The notes: generated from the letters alone by a model not told the origin. DNA of 7,435 nucleotides from Alphaproteobacteria bacterium (GCA_003246795.1 QKCS01000376.1:1-7435); one strand, 5' to 3'; shown: positions 1 through 6,895, numbered from the stretch's first letter. Made by a program: numbers and translations.

Positions 1-176
1 TCGGGGTTCGCGATTCCACGGTGTCGCAACATCTGGCGCTCTTGCGCAAGGACGGCATCGTGGGCACCCGCCGCGACGGTCAAACGATCTTCTATTCGAT
101 CGAGAGCCCCGCGGCCCGGTCGGTCGTCGAAGTTCTTTATGGACAATACTGCACGCCGCGATCAGGCAAACGCTGA
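1..176 (+). CDS. ArsR/SmtB-family transcriptional regulator, C-terminal part (5' end outside window)
   Basis: Reading from base 3, 57 codons run to a TGA at 174-176. The visible part is the second half of a winged-helix domain. It has a recognition helix with STVSQHLALLRKDGI, then the wing TRRDGQTIFYSI, then a last helix ending VEVLYGQYC. This pattern is typical of ArsR repressors, which release DNA when an inducer binds or a thiol is modified. The Cys at 150-152 sits where YgaV, BigR and SqrR keep their C-terminal sulfur-sensing Cys (from memory of the family). The partner Cys and any ELCVC-type metal site would lie upstream of the window, so the inducer cannot be settled here. The adaptor gene begins 28 bases later on the same strand, so this regulator probably heads and represses the efflux operon. 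I am confident of the family and only moderately so of the sulfur-sensing subtype. Confidence 0.88.
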   Translation, partial: GVRDSTVSQHLALLRKDGIVGTRRDGQTIFYSIESPAARSVVEVLYGQYCTPRSGKR

Positions 177-191
177 TCTCGCTCAAGGTTC

Positions 192-196
192 GAGGG
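192..196 (+). promoter_or_regulatory. Ribosome binding site of the adaptor gene (GAGGG)
   Basis: GAGGG lies 8 bases before the ATG at 205 and is the best Shine-Dalgarno match near the adaptor's N-terminus. It favours 205 over the in-frame ATG at 139, which lies inside the regulator gene, and over the ATG at 223, which has only a weak purine run before it. Confidence 0.5.
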
Positions 197-204
197 TGTC
201 CGAT

Positions 205-1239
205 ATGGGCAAGAGTGGAAACATGAGGTCGTTGATAGGCGCACTGGTGGCCGTCACCCTGTCGAGCGCGGCATACGCGCAGGCGGCCGAGACCTTTGCC
301 GTCAAGGAACGGACGGTGCCGGACTACAAGGCCGTGGCGGCGACGTTCACGACGCGCGACATGGGTGACGCGCGGGCGCGCATCGGCGGTACGCTGACCG
401 AGTTGCGCGTGCGCGAAGGCGACAACGTCAAGAAGGACCAAGTCTTGGCCGTGGTCGCGGACGACAAGATTGCGTTGGAGGCCCAGTCGCGCGCCGCGCA
501 GGCTGCCGCCGCCAAGGCGGAACACGAGCGCGCGGCCGAAGAGTTGAAGCGCGTGAAGGCCGTTTACGAGAAAGGCTATTATTCGAAAGCGCGGTTGGAT
601 CAGGCGGTGGCGGCGGCGAAGTCGGCCGAGTCGGCGTGGAAGGCGGCGGTCGCGGCCCAGGCCGTCGTGACGGAGCAGGCCACGCAAGGCAAGATTCTGG
701 CGCCGGCCGCCGGCAAGATCGTGCGGGCGCAAGTGCCCGCCGGGTCGGTCGTGATGGCGGGCGACATCGTGGTCGTCGTGGCGTCGAACGATCAGGTCGT
801 GCGCGTGGAAATTCCGGAACGCGAGGCGCGCGGCCTCAAGAAAGGCGATGAGGTTCGGCTGATCGCGAACGGGGGCGGCGTCGGCAAGGAGCGTCAGGCG
901 TCGACGCAGGTTCGCGAGGTCTTTCCGGAAGTGAGGAACGGCCGTGTGACCATCGATCTCGAGGCGAAAGGGCTCAAGTCCGACTTCGTGGGCGAGCGCG
1001 TGCGGGTCGCAGTCGCGACGGGCGAACGTCGCGCGATCGTCGTGCCGCAGGCCTTCGTCACCACACGCTTCGGCGTCGACTATGTGAGCCTCGCCGGCAA
1101 GTCGGGCGCGCTCGACATTCCCGTGCAGCGCGGCCAGACGATGACTGTCGAAGGCATCAGCGACGGCGTCGAGATTCTCTCCGGACTGAAGCCGGGCGAC
1201 GTGCTGCAGCGGCCCGACGGGCGGTTGGTGAAACTGTGA
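205..1239 (+). CDS. RND efflux periplasmic adaptor (membrane fusion protein, HlyD/AcrA type)
   Basis: This 344-residue protein would link the inner-membrane pump encoded next to an outer-membrane channel. With the ATG at 205, residues 1-26 form a Sec signal peptide: basic start, hydrophobic LIGALVAVTL, and a cleavage site near AYA-QAA. There is no lipobox Cys, so the mature protein is periplasmic and not a lipoprotein. The first half of the lipoyl-like domain is at about 55-88 (GGTLTELRVREGDNVKKDQ). An Ala/Lys/Glu-rich alpha-helical hairpin spans about 89-158, and the second lipoyl half is at 162-193 (GKILAPAAGKIVRAQVPAGS). A beta-barrel follows at about 197-275, and a membrane-proximal domain ends with GVEILSGLKPGDVL. 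The length is typical of short adaptors. The TGA overlaps the pump's GTG start (GTGA), so translation is probably coupled. An ATG at 223 is an alternative start that would also keep the signal peptide. The exported substrate cannot be inferred. Confidence 0.93.
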   Translation: MGKSGNMRSLIGALVAVTLSSAAYAQAAETFAVKERTVPDYKAVAATFTTRDMGDARARIGGTLTELRVREGDNVKKDQVLAVVADDKIALEAQSRAAQAAAAKAEHERAAEELKRVKAVYEKGYYSKARLDQAVAAAKSAESAWKAAVAAQAVVTEQATQGKILAPAAGKIVRAQVPAGSVVMAGDIVVVVASNDQVVRVEIPEREARGLKKGDEVRLIANGGGVGKERQASTQVREVFPEVRNGRVTIDLEAKGLKSDFVGERVRVAVATGERRAIVVPQAFVTTRFGVDYVSLAGKSGALDIPVQRGQTMTVEGISDGVEILSGLKPGDVLQRPDGRLVKL

Positions 1240-4200
1240 ACCTTGGACTTTCCGGCCGCCTCACCCAAGCAACGATACGGTCGCCTCTGACGCCCCTGGC
1301 GCTCCTGGCGGCGATCGCCTTGGGGCTGCTTGCGGTCATCACTATCCCGCGGGAGGAAGAGCCGCAGATTAGCGTGCCGCTGGTCGACGTGCAGGTGCGC
1401 GCCGACGGCGTCAAGGCGGTCGACGCGATCGAACTGATCACGAAGCCGCTCGAAGCCATCATCAAGAGCATCGACGACGTCGAACATATCTACAGCCAGA
1501 CCGAGGACGACGGCGTACTGGTCACCGCCCGTTTCAAGGTCGGCACCGATCCCGATGATGCGATCGTGCGCGTGCACGAAAAGATTCGGGCGAACTACGA
1601 CCGCATTCCGGCAGGCATCCCAGAACCGCTGATCGTCGCGCGCGGCATCAACGACGTGCCCATCGTCGTCGTGACGCTGACGCCGAAACCGGAGGCGGCC
1701 GACCGCTGGACGGACCAGGCGCTCTACGACGTGGCCGACGAGCTTCGTTCCGAAATCGCGAAGGTCCAGGACGTCGGCCTCAGTTTCATGGTCGGCGGCC
1801 GGCCGCAAGAAATTCGCGTCGAGCCGGACCCGGGCCGTCTCGCGCTCTACGGCGTGCCGCTGGGTTCGCTGATCTCGGCGGTCAAGGAGGCCAATCGCGC
1901 CTTTCCGCTGACCACGCTGCGCGAACGCGACACGAGCGTTTCGGCGATCGCCGGGCGGACGCTTGCGGGACCGGAGGAGATCGGGCTTCTCACCGTGACG
2001 GCGGCCGACGGGCGTTCGGTCTATGTGAAGGACGTCGCCGACGTCGTGCAGGCGCCGCGCGCGGACGACGCGCGCGTGTGGTCGTTGTCGCGCATGGACG
2101 GCGACACGTGGGTCACGACGCCGGCAATCAGCATCGCGGTCGCGAAACGCGCGGGCGCCAACGCCGTCGTCATTTCGGAGCGCATCGTCGAGAAGATCGA
2201 GTCGCTAAAGGGGCCGCTGATCCCCAACAGTTTGGACGCGACGATCACACGCAACTACGGCGAGACGGCGAACGACAAGGCCAACGAGCTGCTGTTCCAT
2301 CTCGGGCTCGCCACGGTTTCGATCGTCATCCTGATCGGCATCGCCATCGGCTGGCGCGAGGCCGCGGTGACCGCGGTCGTCATCCCGACGACGATCATGC
2401 TGACGCTCTTTGCCGCGAACATGATGGGCTACACGATCAACCGCGTCAGCCTGTTCGCGTTGATCTTTTCCATCGGCATCTTGGTCGATGACGCGATCGT
2501 GATGATCGAAAACATCGCGCGTCACTGGGCGATGAAGGGCGGGCGCTCGCGCATCCAGGCGGCGATCGAGGCGGTGGCCGAAGTCGGCAATCCCACGATC
2601 ATCGCGACGCTCACCGTGGTCGCGGCGCTTCTGCCGATGATGTTCGTCTCAGGGCTCATGGGGCCTTATATGGCGCCGATCCCGGCCAACGCGTCGGCGG
2701 CGATGATGTTCTCGTTCTTCGTCGCGGTCGTTCTGGCGCCCTGGCTGATGGTGAGGCTGGCGCCGCGCGAAGGGGCTGCCGTGACCGAACACGAGGCGGC
2801 GCACGGCGAGGGCGTGCTGGGCCGGCTTTATCGCCGCGCCGCCGAGCCCGTGATCCGCAGCAAACGGCGCGCGTGGATTTTCCTTGGCGGCGTCGGCGTC
2901 GCGACGTTGCTCGCCTGCGTTCTCTTCGTGACCAAAACGGTGACCGTCAAACTGCTGCCGTTCGACAACAAGTCGGAGCTTCAGGTGGTCGCGGACCTGC
3001 CGGAGGGCGCGAGCCTGGAAGCGACGGAGCGCGTGCTGCTGCAAGCGGGCGAGATCGTCAAAGGATTGCCCGAGGTGACGTCCGTCGAGCTCTATGCCGG
3101 GACGGCGGCGCCATTCAACTTCAACGGGCTCGTGCGGCACTACTTCCTGCGGCAACGGCCCGAACTGGGCGACCTGCAGGTCAATTTGAAGCCGAAGGAC
3201 GATCGCGACCGCGCCAGCCACGAGATCGCGTTGGATCTTCGCCAGCGTCTTGCCGCGTTGAGCGTGCCCGAAGGCACAATCATCAAGGTCGTCGAGGTGC
3301 CGCCGGGGCCGCCGGTGATCGCGACGCTGCTGGCCGAGATCTACGGGCCGGATGCCGAGACGCGGCGGGCGGTCGCCGAGGAAACGAAGAAGCTCTTCAA
3401 GAGCGTGCCTTTCATCGTCGACGTCGACGATTCTTACGGCGTGCCAAGGCCGCGGTTGCGGTTGAACGTCAAGCGCGACGCGGTCGAGTTCTTCGGGCTG
3501 AACGAGCACGACATTTCCGACTCGGTCGGCGCGCTGTTGGCCGGCACGGTGGTGGGCTATTCGCATCGCGGGGAGGGGCGGAATCCGATCGAGATCGCGG
3601 TGCGCCTGCCGAAGAGCGATCTGTCGTGGAACGCGCGGCTGACGGCGACGCCCGTCGGCGTCTCGCAAACCGCCGCAGGCCCGAAGACGATCGAGCTCGG
3701 TGAAGTGATGGGCGCGTCGAACGAGCCGGGGTCGCTGCCGTTCTTCCGGCGCGACGGGCATTTCGCCGAGATGGTGACGGCCGAACTCGCGGGCGCTTAC
3801 GAGGCGCCGATCTACGGCATGCTGGACGTGGGCGCCGCGATCGATGCGCACGATTGGGGCAAACTGCCGAAGCCCGCGATCAGTCTCTACGGCCAGCCCG
3901 AGGACGAACGCACGCCGACCTTGTTGTGGGACGGCGAGTGGGAGATCACGTACGTCACGTTCCGCGACATGGGCGCGGCGTTCATGGTGGCGTTGCTTGG
4001 CATCTATGTGCTGGTCGTCGGACAGTTCGGCAGCTTCAAACTGCCGCTCGTCATTTTGACGCCGATTCCGTTGACGCTGATCGGCATCGTGCTCGGCCAT
4101 GCGCTGTTCGGGGCGCCGTTCACGGCGACATCGATGATCGGGTTCATTGCGCTCGCCGGCATCATCGTGCGGAACTCGATCCTGCTCGTCGATTTCATCC

Positions 4201-4469
4201 GCCACGGGCGCGACCCGGCGCGGCCGTTGCGCGACGTGCTGCTGGAGGCGGGGGCGATCCGGTTCAAACCGATCTTGCTCACAGCGCTCGCCGCCATGAT
4301 TGGGGCCGCGGTGATCCTGACCGACCCGATCTTCCAGGGGCTCGCGATCTCGCTACTCTTCGGCTTGGCGTCGTCGACGCTGCTCACCGTGCTGGTGATC
4401 CCGGCGATCTACATCGTACTGCGCGACGACGGCCGGCCGCTCAGCGAAGCGGCGGAGGCGCCGCACTGA
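1236..4469 (+). CDS. RND-family efflux transporter, inner-membrane permease (AcrB/HAE-like)
   Basis: This 1077-residue protein is full length for a proton-driven RND pump. The GTG start overlaps the adaptor's stop by 4 bases, and the N-terminus (LSGRLTQATIRSPLTP) leads straight into TM1. I place 12 membrane segments: TM1 at about 17-37, TM2-6 between 352 and 507, TM7 at 546-565, and TM8-12 between 911 and 1062. Two large periplasmic loops (about 38-350 and 566-910) form the porter and docking domains. TM4 carries the Asp pair of the proton relay, D418-D419, in GILVDDAIVMIENI. In TM10 the position of AcrB Lys940 is Arg979 (GIIVRNSILLVDF). EEPQISVP after TM1 and EVPPGPPV near 687-694 look characteristic of one RND clade distinct from AcrB and CzcA; this is from memory. 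It exports small molecules together with the adaptor, but the substrate is unknown. No outer-membrane factor gene follows: the next gene is convergent. Confidence 0.95.
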   Translation: MNLGLSGRLTQATIRSPLTPLALLAAIALGLLAVITIPREEEPQISVPLVDVQVRADGVKAVDAIELITKPLEAIIKSIDDVEHIYSQTEDDGVLVTARFKVGTDPDDAIVRVHEKIRANYDRIPAGIPEPLIVARGINDVPIVVVTLTPKPEAADRWTDQALYDVADELRSEIAKVQDVGLSFMVGGRPQEIRVEPDPGRLALYGVPLGSLISAVKEANRAFPLTTLRERDTSVSAIAGRTLAGPEEIGLLTVTAADGRSVYVKDVADVVQAPRADDARVWSLSRMDGDTWVTTPAISIAVAKRAGANAVVISERIVEKIESLKGPLIPNSLDATITRNYGETANDKANELLFHLGLATVSIVILIGIAIGWREAAVTAVVIPTTIMLTLFAANMMGYTINRVSLFALIFSIGILVDDAIVMIENIARHWAMKGGRSRIQAAIEAVAEVGNPTIIATLTVVAALLPMMFVSGLMGPYMAPIPANASAAMMFSFFVAVVLAPWLMVRLAPREGAAVTEHEAAHGEGVLGRLYRRAAEPVIRSKRRAWIFLGGVGVATLLACVLFVTKTVTVKLLPFDNKSELQVVADLPEGASLEATERVLLQAGEIVKGLPEVTSVELYAGTAAPFNFNGLVRHYFLRQRPELGDLQVNLKPKDDRDRASHEIALDLRQRLAALSVPEGTIIKVVEVPPGPPVIATLLAEIYGPDAETRRAVAEETKKLFKSVPFIVDVDDSYGVPRPRLRLNVKRDAVEFFGLNEHDISDSVGALLAGTVVGYSHRGEGRNPIEIAVRLPKSDLSWNARLTATPVGVSQTAAGPKTIELGEVMGASNEPGSLPFFRRDGHFAEMVTAELAGAYEAPIYGMLDVGAAIDAHDWGKLPKPAISLYGQPEDERTPTLLWDGEWEITYVTFRDMGAAFMVALLGIYVLVVGQFGSFKLPLVILTPIPLTLIGIVLGHALFGAPFTATSMIGFIALAGIIVRNSILLVDFIRHGRDPARPLRDVLLEAGAIRFKPILLTALAAMIGAAVILTDPIFQGLAISLLFGLASSTLLTVLVIPAIYIVLRDDGRPLSEAAEAPH

Positions 4470-4473
4470 CGCT

Positions 4474-5370
4474 TCACGGGATCCTTCGCAGGAGCGCTTC
4501 GGCGCCGGGCAGGAGCAAGTCGTCCTTCTTGTCTTCGCTCAGTCGCGCGTTCGTCCACACGGCGTAGAGGAATGCGCGCAGATTGTGCCGCTTCGCCAGG
4601 CCCGCTTGCGACGCGAAAGCCTCGTCCCATGACGCAAGCGGCGCCGGCCGCCCGATCGCCTCGAACCACGCGTCCCATTCGCTTTGTGCGATCACGCCGC
4701 GCTGGGCGAGGAGGATGATCGGGCGCATCAGCCGCTCGGGTTCGCCGTAAATGTAGAAATGCGCCGAGGGCGCGATCTGGGCGCCGACCGCATCCTTCAA
4801 ACGCGCGAGCACGGCCCGGTCCTTGACGTTCGGGTTGCGGGCGATCTGCATCAACAGATCGGCCGTATGCGCCACGGTATGGCGCCAGCCCTCATGCTCG
4901 TCGAAGCCGCGATAGTCGGTGGTCGCCTTCAGGTAGGCGATCGCGCTCTCGGCGATCGCGTTGCGTAGCTCGTCGGACAGATAGGGTTCGATCCCGTCGG
5001 CGCGAACGCTCTCAGACAAAACCAACGCGGCGAACGGCCCGGCGAATCCCTGCGGATCGTCGCCCTCGAGACGGGCGAGCAGCGCGCGGGCGATCCGCAC
5101 ACGAACCTCCGTCCGCAGCTGTCCGCCGCGCAACATGTGCGCGAGCGCCTCGTACGCGATTTGGTCCCGTAAGAACGGGTCGGGCGAGGCCGTGCAAGCG
5201 ACGATTGCCTCAGCGAAAGTCTCGCGCTCGGACTGGTTCGCGATTTCGAATTCGGCGGTCCGCAACGCGACGAGTTTTTCCTTCGTCCAACCCTGGGGCG
5301 GACAGTCGTCGGCGATCGCGGCCGAGATTGAAAGCAGCGCGCCGAGACACAGGCTCAGAATCCGGAACAC
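4474..5370 (-). CDS. Secreted DUF2785-family protein of unknown function
   Basis: This 298-residue protein starts at a GTG (5370-5368) preceded by GGGGAGG at a 6-base spacing, which rejects a longer Arg/Cys-rich extension from 5505. Residues 1-20 are a signal peptide (FRILSLCLGALLSISAAIA) with predicted cleavage before DDCPP. The mature part is helical. It matches DUF2785 as I remember it: SPDPFLRDQIAYEAL at 62-76, SDELRNAI at about 132, and the hallmark block around 153-180 with DYRGFDEHEGWRHTVAHTAD followed by LLMQIARNP. The conserved Glu, Trp and two His residues in that block suggest a functional site, but no activity is established to my knowledge. The mature protein has exactly two Cys (23 and 59), consistent with a periplasmic disulfide. 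It is convergent with the pump gene, 4 bases apart, and divergent from the nuclease gene, so it is probably a single-gene transcript. I am sure of the family and make no functional claim. Confidence 0.87.
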   Translation of the reverse strand: MFRILSLCLGALLSISAAIADDCPPQGWTKEKLVALRTAEFEIANQSERETFAEAIVACTASPDPFLRDQIAYEALAHMLRGGQLRTEVRVRIARALLARLEGDDPQGFAGPFAALVLSESVRADGIEPYLSDELRNAIAESAIAYLKATTDYRGFDEHEGWRHTVAHTADLLMQIARNPNVKDRAVLARLKDAVGAQIAPSAHFYIYGEPERLMRPIILLAQRGVIAQSEWDAWFEAIGRPAPLASWDEAFASQAGLAKRHNLRAFLYAVWTNARLSEDKKDDLLLPGAEALLRRIP

Positions 5371-5376
5371 AGGTCG

Positions 5377-5383
5377 CCTCCCC
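5377..5383 (-). promoter_or_regulatory. Strong ribosome binding site of the DUF2785 gene (GGGGAGG)
   Basis: On the - strand GGGGAGG is followed by the 6-base spacer CGACCT and then GTG. This near-consensus site fixes the start at 5370, exactly where the signal peptide begins. The first copy of the CCGCAACGG repeat (5382-5390) overlaps its upstream edge. Confidence 0.6.
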
Positions 5384-5508
5384 GCAACGGCTCGCAGATG
5401 ACCGCATCCCCGCGGCAAGATACAGTCGGGCCGTTCGCACAATCGCGTGAGCGCACGCCGCCCGTTGCGGCCGCAAAGCAAATGCGCGACAGAAGGCGAC
5501 CGCAACGG
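5382..5508. repeat. Three copies of CCGCAACGG (one inverted) in the divergent intergenic region
   Basis: CCGCAACGG occurs at 5382-5390 and 5500-5508, and its reverse complement CCGTTGCGG at 5462-5470. The copies at 5462 and 5500 could pair as a perfect 9-base stem with a 29-base loop just upstream of the nuclease start, covering the first two bases of its GGAG. A second inverted pair brackets the region: GGTCGCCT at 5372-5379 and AGGCGACC at 5494-5501. Both genes' leaders therefore read CCGTTGCGG and then AGGCGACC. They could be operator half-sites, an RNA leader structure, or chance in GC-rich DNA. Confidence 0.4.
5417..5444 (-). promoter_or_regulatory. Possible sigma70-type promoter for the DUF2785 gene
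   Basis: On the - strand TATCTT (5422-5417) is a fair -10 hexamer, about 40 bases before the GTG start. Upstream, GATTGT (5444-5439) at a 16-base spacing is a poor -35 match. It stands out mainly because the surrounding DNA is so GC-rich. I found no better candidate on either strand of the 154-base gap, and no convincing promoter for the nuclease gene. Confidence 0.22.
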
Positions 5509-5510
5509 AG
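5507..5510 (+). promoter_or_regulatory. Likely ribosome binding site of the nuclease gene (GGAG)
   Basis: GGAG lies 8 bases before an in-frame TTG at 5519 and 14 bases before the ATG at 5525. The spacing favours TTG as the true start (product beginning Met-Ser-Met-Arg), while family N-termini favour the ATG. The two choices differ by only two residues. Confidence 0.4.
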
Positions 5511-5524
5511 TCTCGGCTTTGTCG

Positions 5525-6895
5525 ATGCGTCTTCAATTTCTTGGGGCGGCCGGGACGGTCACCGGGTCGAAGTATCTTCTGCAATCGGGCAAGAGCCAGC
5601 TGCTGGTCGATTGCGGCTTGTTCCAGGGGTTCAAGCCGCTGCGGCTGCGCAACTGGGCCGAGCCGCCCTTCAAGCCCGGCGACGTGTCCGCCGTCGTGCT
5701 GACGCACGCGCATATCGATCATTCGGGCTATCTGCCGCTGCTGCTGAAGAAGGGGTTTCACGGGCGGATCTATTGCACCGAAGGGACGGCCGATCTTTGC
5801 CGCATCCTTCTGCCCGACAGCGCGCGGCTGGCCGAAGAGGACGCGGAGCGCGCGAACCGGCGCGGCTACACGAAGCACAAGCCGGCGCTGCCGCTTTACA
5901 CCGAACGCGATGCCGCGGCCGCGCTCGGGCATCTGGTGACCGTGCCGTTCGATCAGGACTTCGCGCCGGCGCCGGGCTTGAAGGTGCGGTTCGGCTGTGC
6001 CGGGCACATCTTGGGGGCGGCGAACGTGCGCGTGTCGGACGGCCGGCTCAAGATCGTCTTCAGCGGCGACATGGGGCGTATGCACGACACGATCATGCGT
6101 CCGCCGGAGAGGGTGAGCCGGGCGGACTACCTGGTCGTCGAATCGACCTACGGCAACCGGCGGCACGACCCGGCAAATCCGGAGAAACAGCTTGGCGAAA
6201 TCATCGGCCGGACGATCGCGCGCGGCGGCACGGTCGTCATCCCGGCGTTCGCCGTCGGGCGCACGCAGGCGCTCATGCTCGCCATCGCGCGGCTGAAGGC
6301 GAAGAAGCGGATCCCGCAGGACTTGCCCGTCTATCTGAACAGTCCGATGGCCGAGGACGTGACCGACCTCTACCACCGTCACGCGGACGAGCATCGGTTG
6401 AGCGCGAAGGACTGCGCTGCGATGTGCGGCGTCGCGAAGATCGTCAATTCGGTCGAAGAGTCGAAGAAACTGAATCTATCGCGCACACCGAAAGTCATCA
6501 TCGCCGGCAGCGGTATGGCGACGGGCGGGCGCGTCGTGCACCACATCGCGGCATTCGGACCGAGGCCCGAGAACACGATAGTCTTCGCCGGGTTCCAAGC
6601 GGGCGGCACGCGGGGCGCGGCCATCCTCGGCGGCGCGAAGGAGGTGCGCATCCACGGCGCCTATGTGCCGATCAAATTCGAAATCGCCTCGATCATGGGC
6701 ATGTCGGCGCACGCGGACGCCGACGAAATCATGGCCTGGCTCAAGGGGTTCGAGAAAGCGCCCCGGCGCACGTTCGTCACGCACGGCGAGCCTGCGGCCG
6801 CGGACACGCTGCGGGTGCGCATCCGCGACGAACTCGGCTGGGACGCGCACGTCCCCGATCATCTGGAAGAGGTGGAACTCGGGCGCGGGCGCTAG
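5525..6895 (+). CDS. Metallo-beta-lactamase-fold RNA-processing nuclease, beta-CASP family
   Basis: With the ATG at 5525 this is a 456-residue cytoplasmic protein whose family cuts or trims RNA using two zinc ions. The start MRLQFLGAAGTVTGS is the classic N-terminus of the YsiA/TTHA0252-type group. Zinc-ligand motifs are intact: HAHIDH at 61-66, His161 (GHILGA) and Asp182 (SGDMGR). Beta-CASP signatures follow: Glu206 in ESTYGNR, VVIPAFAVGRTQALM at 237-251, NSPMAEDV at 272-279, and AGSGMATGGRVVHH at 327-340. The C-terminal RMMBL part supplies His396 (SAHADADE) and His420 (VTHGEP). There is no KH or S1 RNA-binding extension, and the length is normal. An in-frame GTG at 5447 would add 26 unconserved residues and lacks support; a TTG at 5519 is possible. 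The RNA target is unknown. The gene diverges from the DUF2785 gene and its stop codon is interlocked with that of the ATPase gamma gene. Confidence 0.94.
   Translation: MRLQFLGAAGTVTGSKYLLQSGKSQLLVDCGLFQGFKPLRLRNWAEPPFKPGDVSAVVLTHAHIDHSGYLPLLLKKGFHGRIYCTEGTADLCRILLPDSARLAEEDAERANRRGYTKHKPALPLYTERDAAAALGHLVTVPFDQDFAPAPGLKVRFGCAGHILGAANVRVSDGRLKIVFSGDMGRMHDTIMRPPERVSRADYLVVESTYGNRRHDPANPEKQLGEIIGRTIARGGTVVIPAFAVGRTQALMLAIARLKAKKRIPQDLPVYLNSPMAEDVTDLYHRHADEHRLSAKDCAAMCGVAKIVNSVEESKKLNLSRTPKVIIAGSGMATGGRVVHHIAAFGPRPENTIVFAGFQAGGTRGAAILGGAKEVRIHGAYVPIKFEIASIMGMSAHADADEIMAWLKGFEKAPRRTFVTHGEPAAADTLRVRIRDELGWDAHVPDHLEEVELGRGR

Noticed and set aside
139..204. Upstream ATG at 139 as the adaptor start
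   Set aside because: It lies inside the regulator gene, adds a polar 22-residue stretch before the signal peptide, and has no good ribosome site. ATG at 205 has GAGGG 8 bases away.
1080..1808. 242-codon antisense frame across the adaptor/pump junction
   Set aside because: It is an antisense shadow of two well-supported overlapping genes, with no recognisable domain of its own.
2649..4205. 518-codon open frame antisense to the pump gene
   Set aside because: Its product is dominated by Arg, Asp, His and Gln with no domain or membrane pattern. This is what the reverse strand of a GC-rich gene with strong third-position bias gives. The forward frame is a full RND pump.
1236..4469. Heavy-metal (CzcA-type) identity for the pump, suggested by the ArsR neighbour
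   Set aside because: ArsR neighbours do not prove metal export. The TM4 and TM10 motifs and the VPPGPPV loop look more like drug-type (HAE-like) RND pumps, and the adaptor shows no His- or Cys-rich metal-binding segment.
4431..4501. Terminator between the pump and DUF2785 genes
   Set aside because: GGCCGGCC at 4431-4438 and the 7-base pair CGAAGCG/CGCTTCG (4445-4451 and 4495-4501) lie mostly inside coding sequence, are short or far apart, and have no T-tract. Only 4 bases separate the stops, so I do not call a terminator.
5371..5505. Longer N-terminus for the DUF2785 protein starting at 5505
   Set aside because: The extra 45 residues are Arg/Cys-rich, run through the divergent intergenic region and would bury the signal peptide. 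GTG at 5370 has a near-consensus ribosome site.
5210..6394. 394-codon open frame antisense to the nuclease gene
   Set aside because: It is Arg/His/Asp-rich low-complexity antisense translation and also runs across the intergenic region into the DUF2785 gene. The forward frame has all the beta-CASP motifs.
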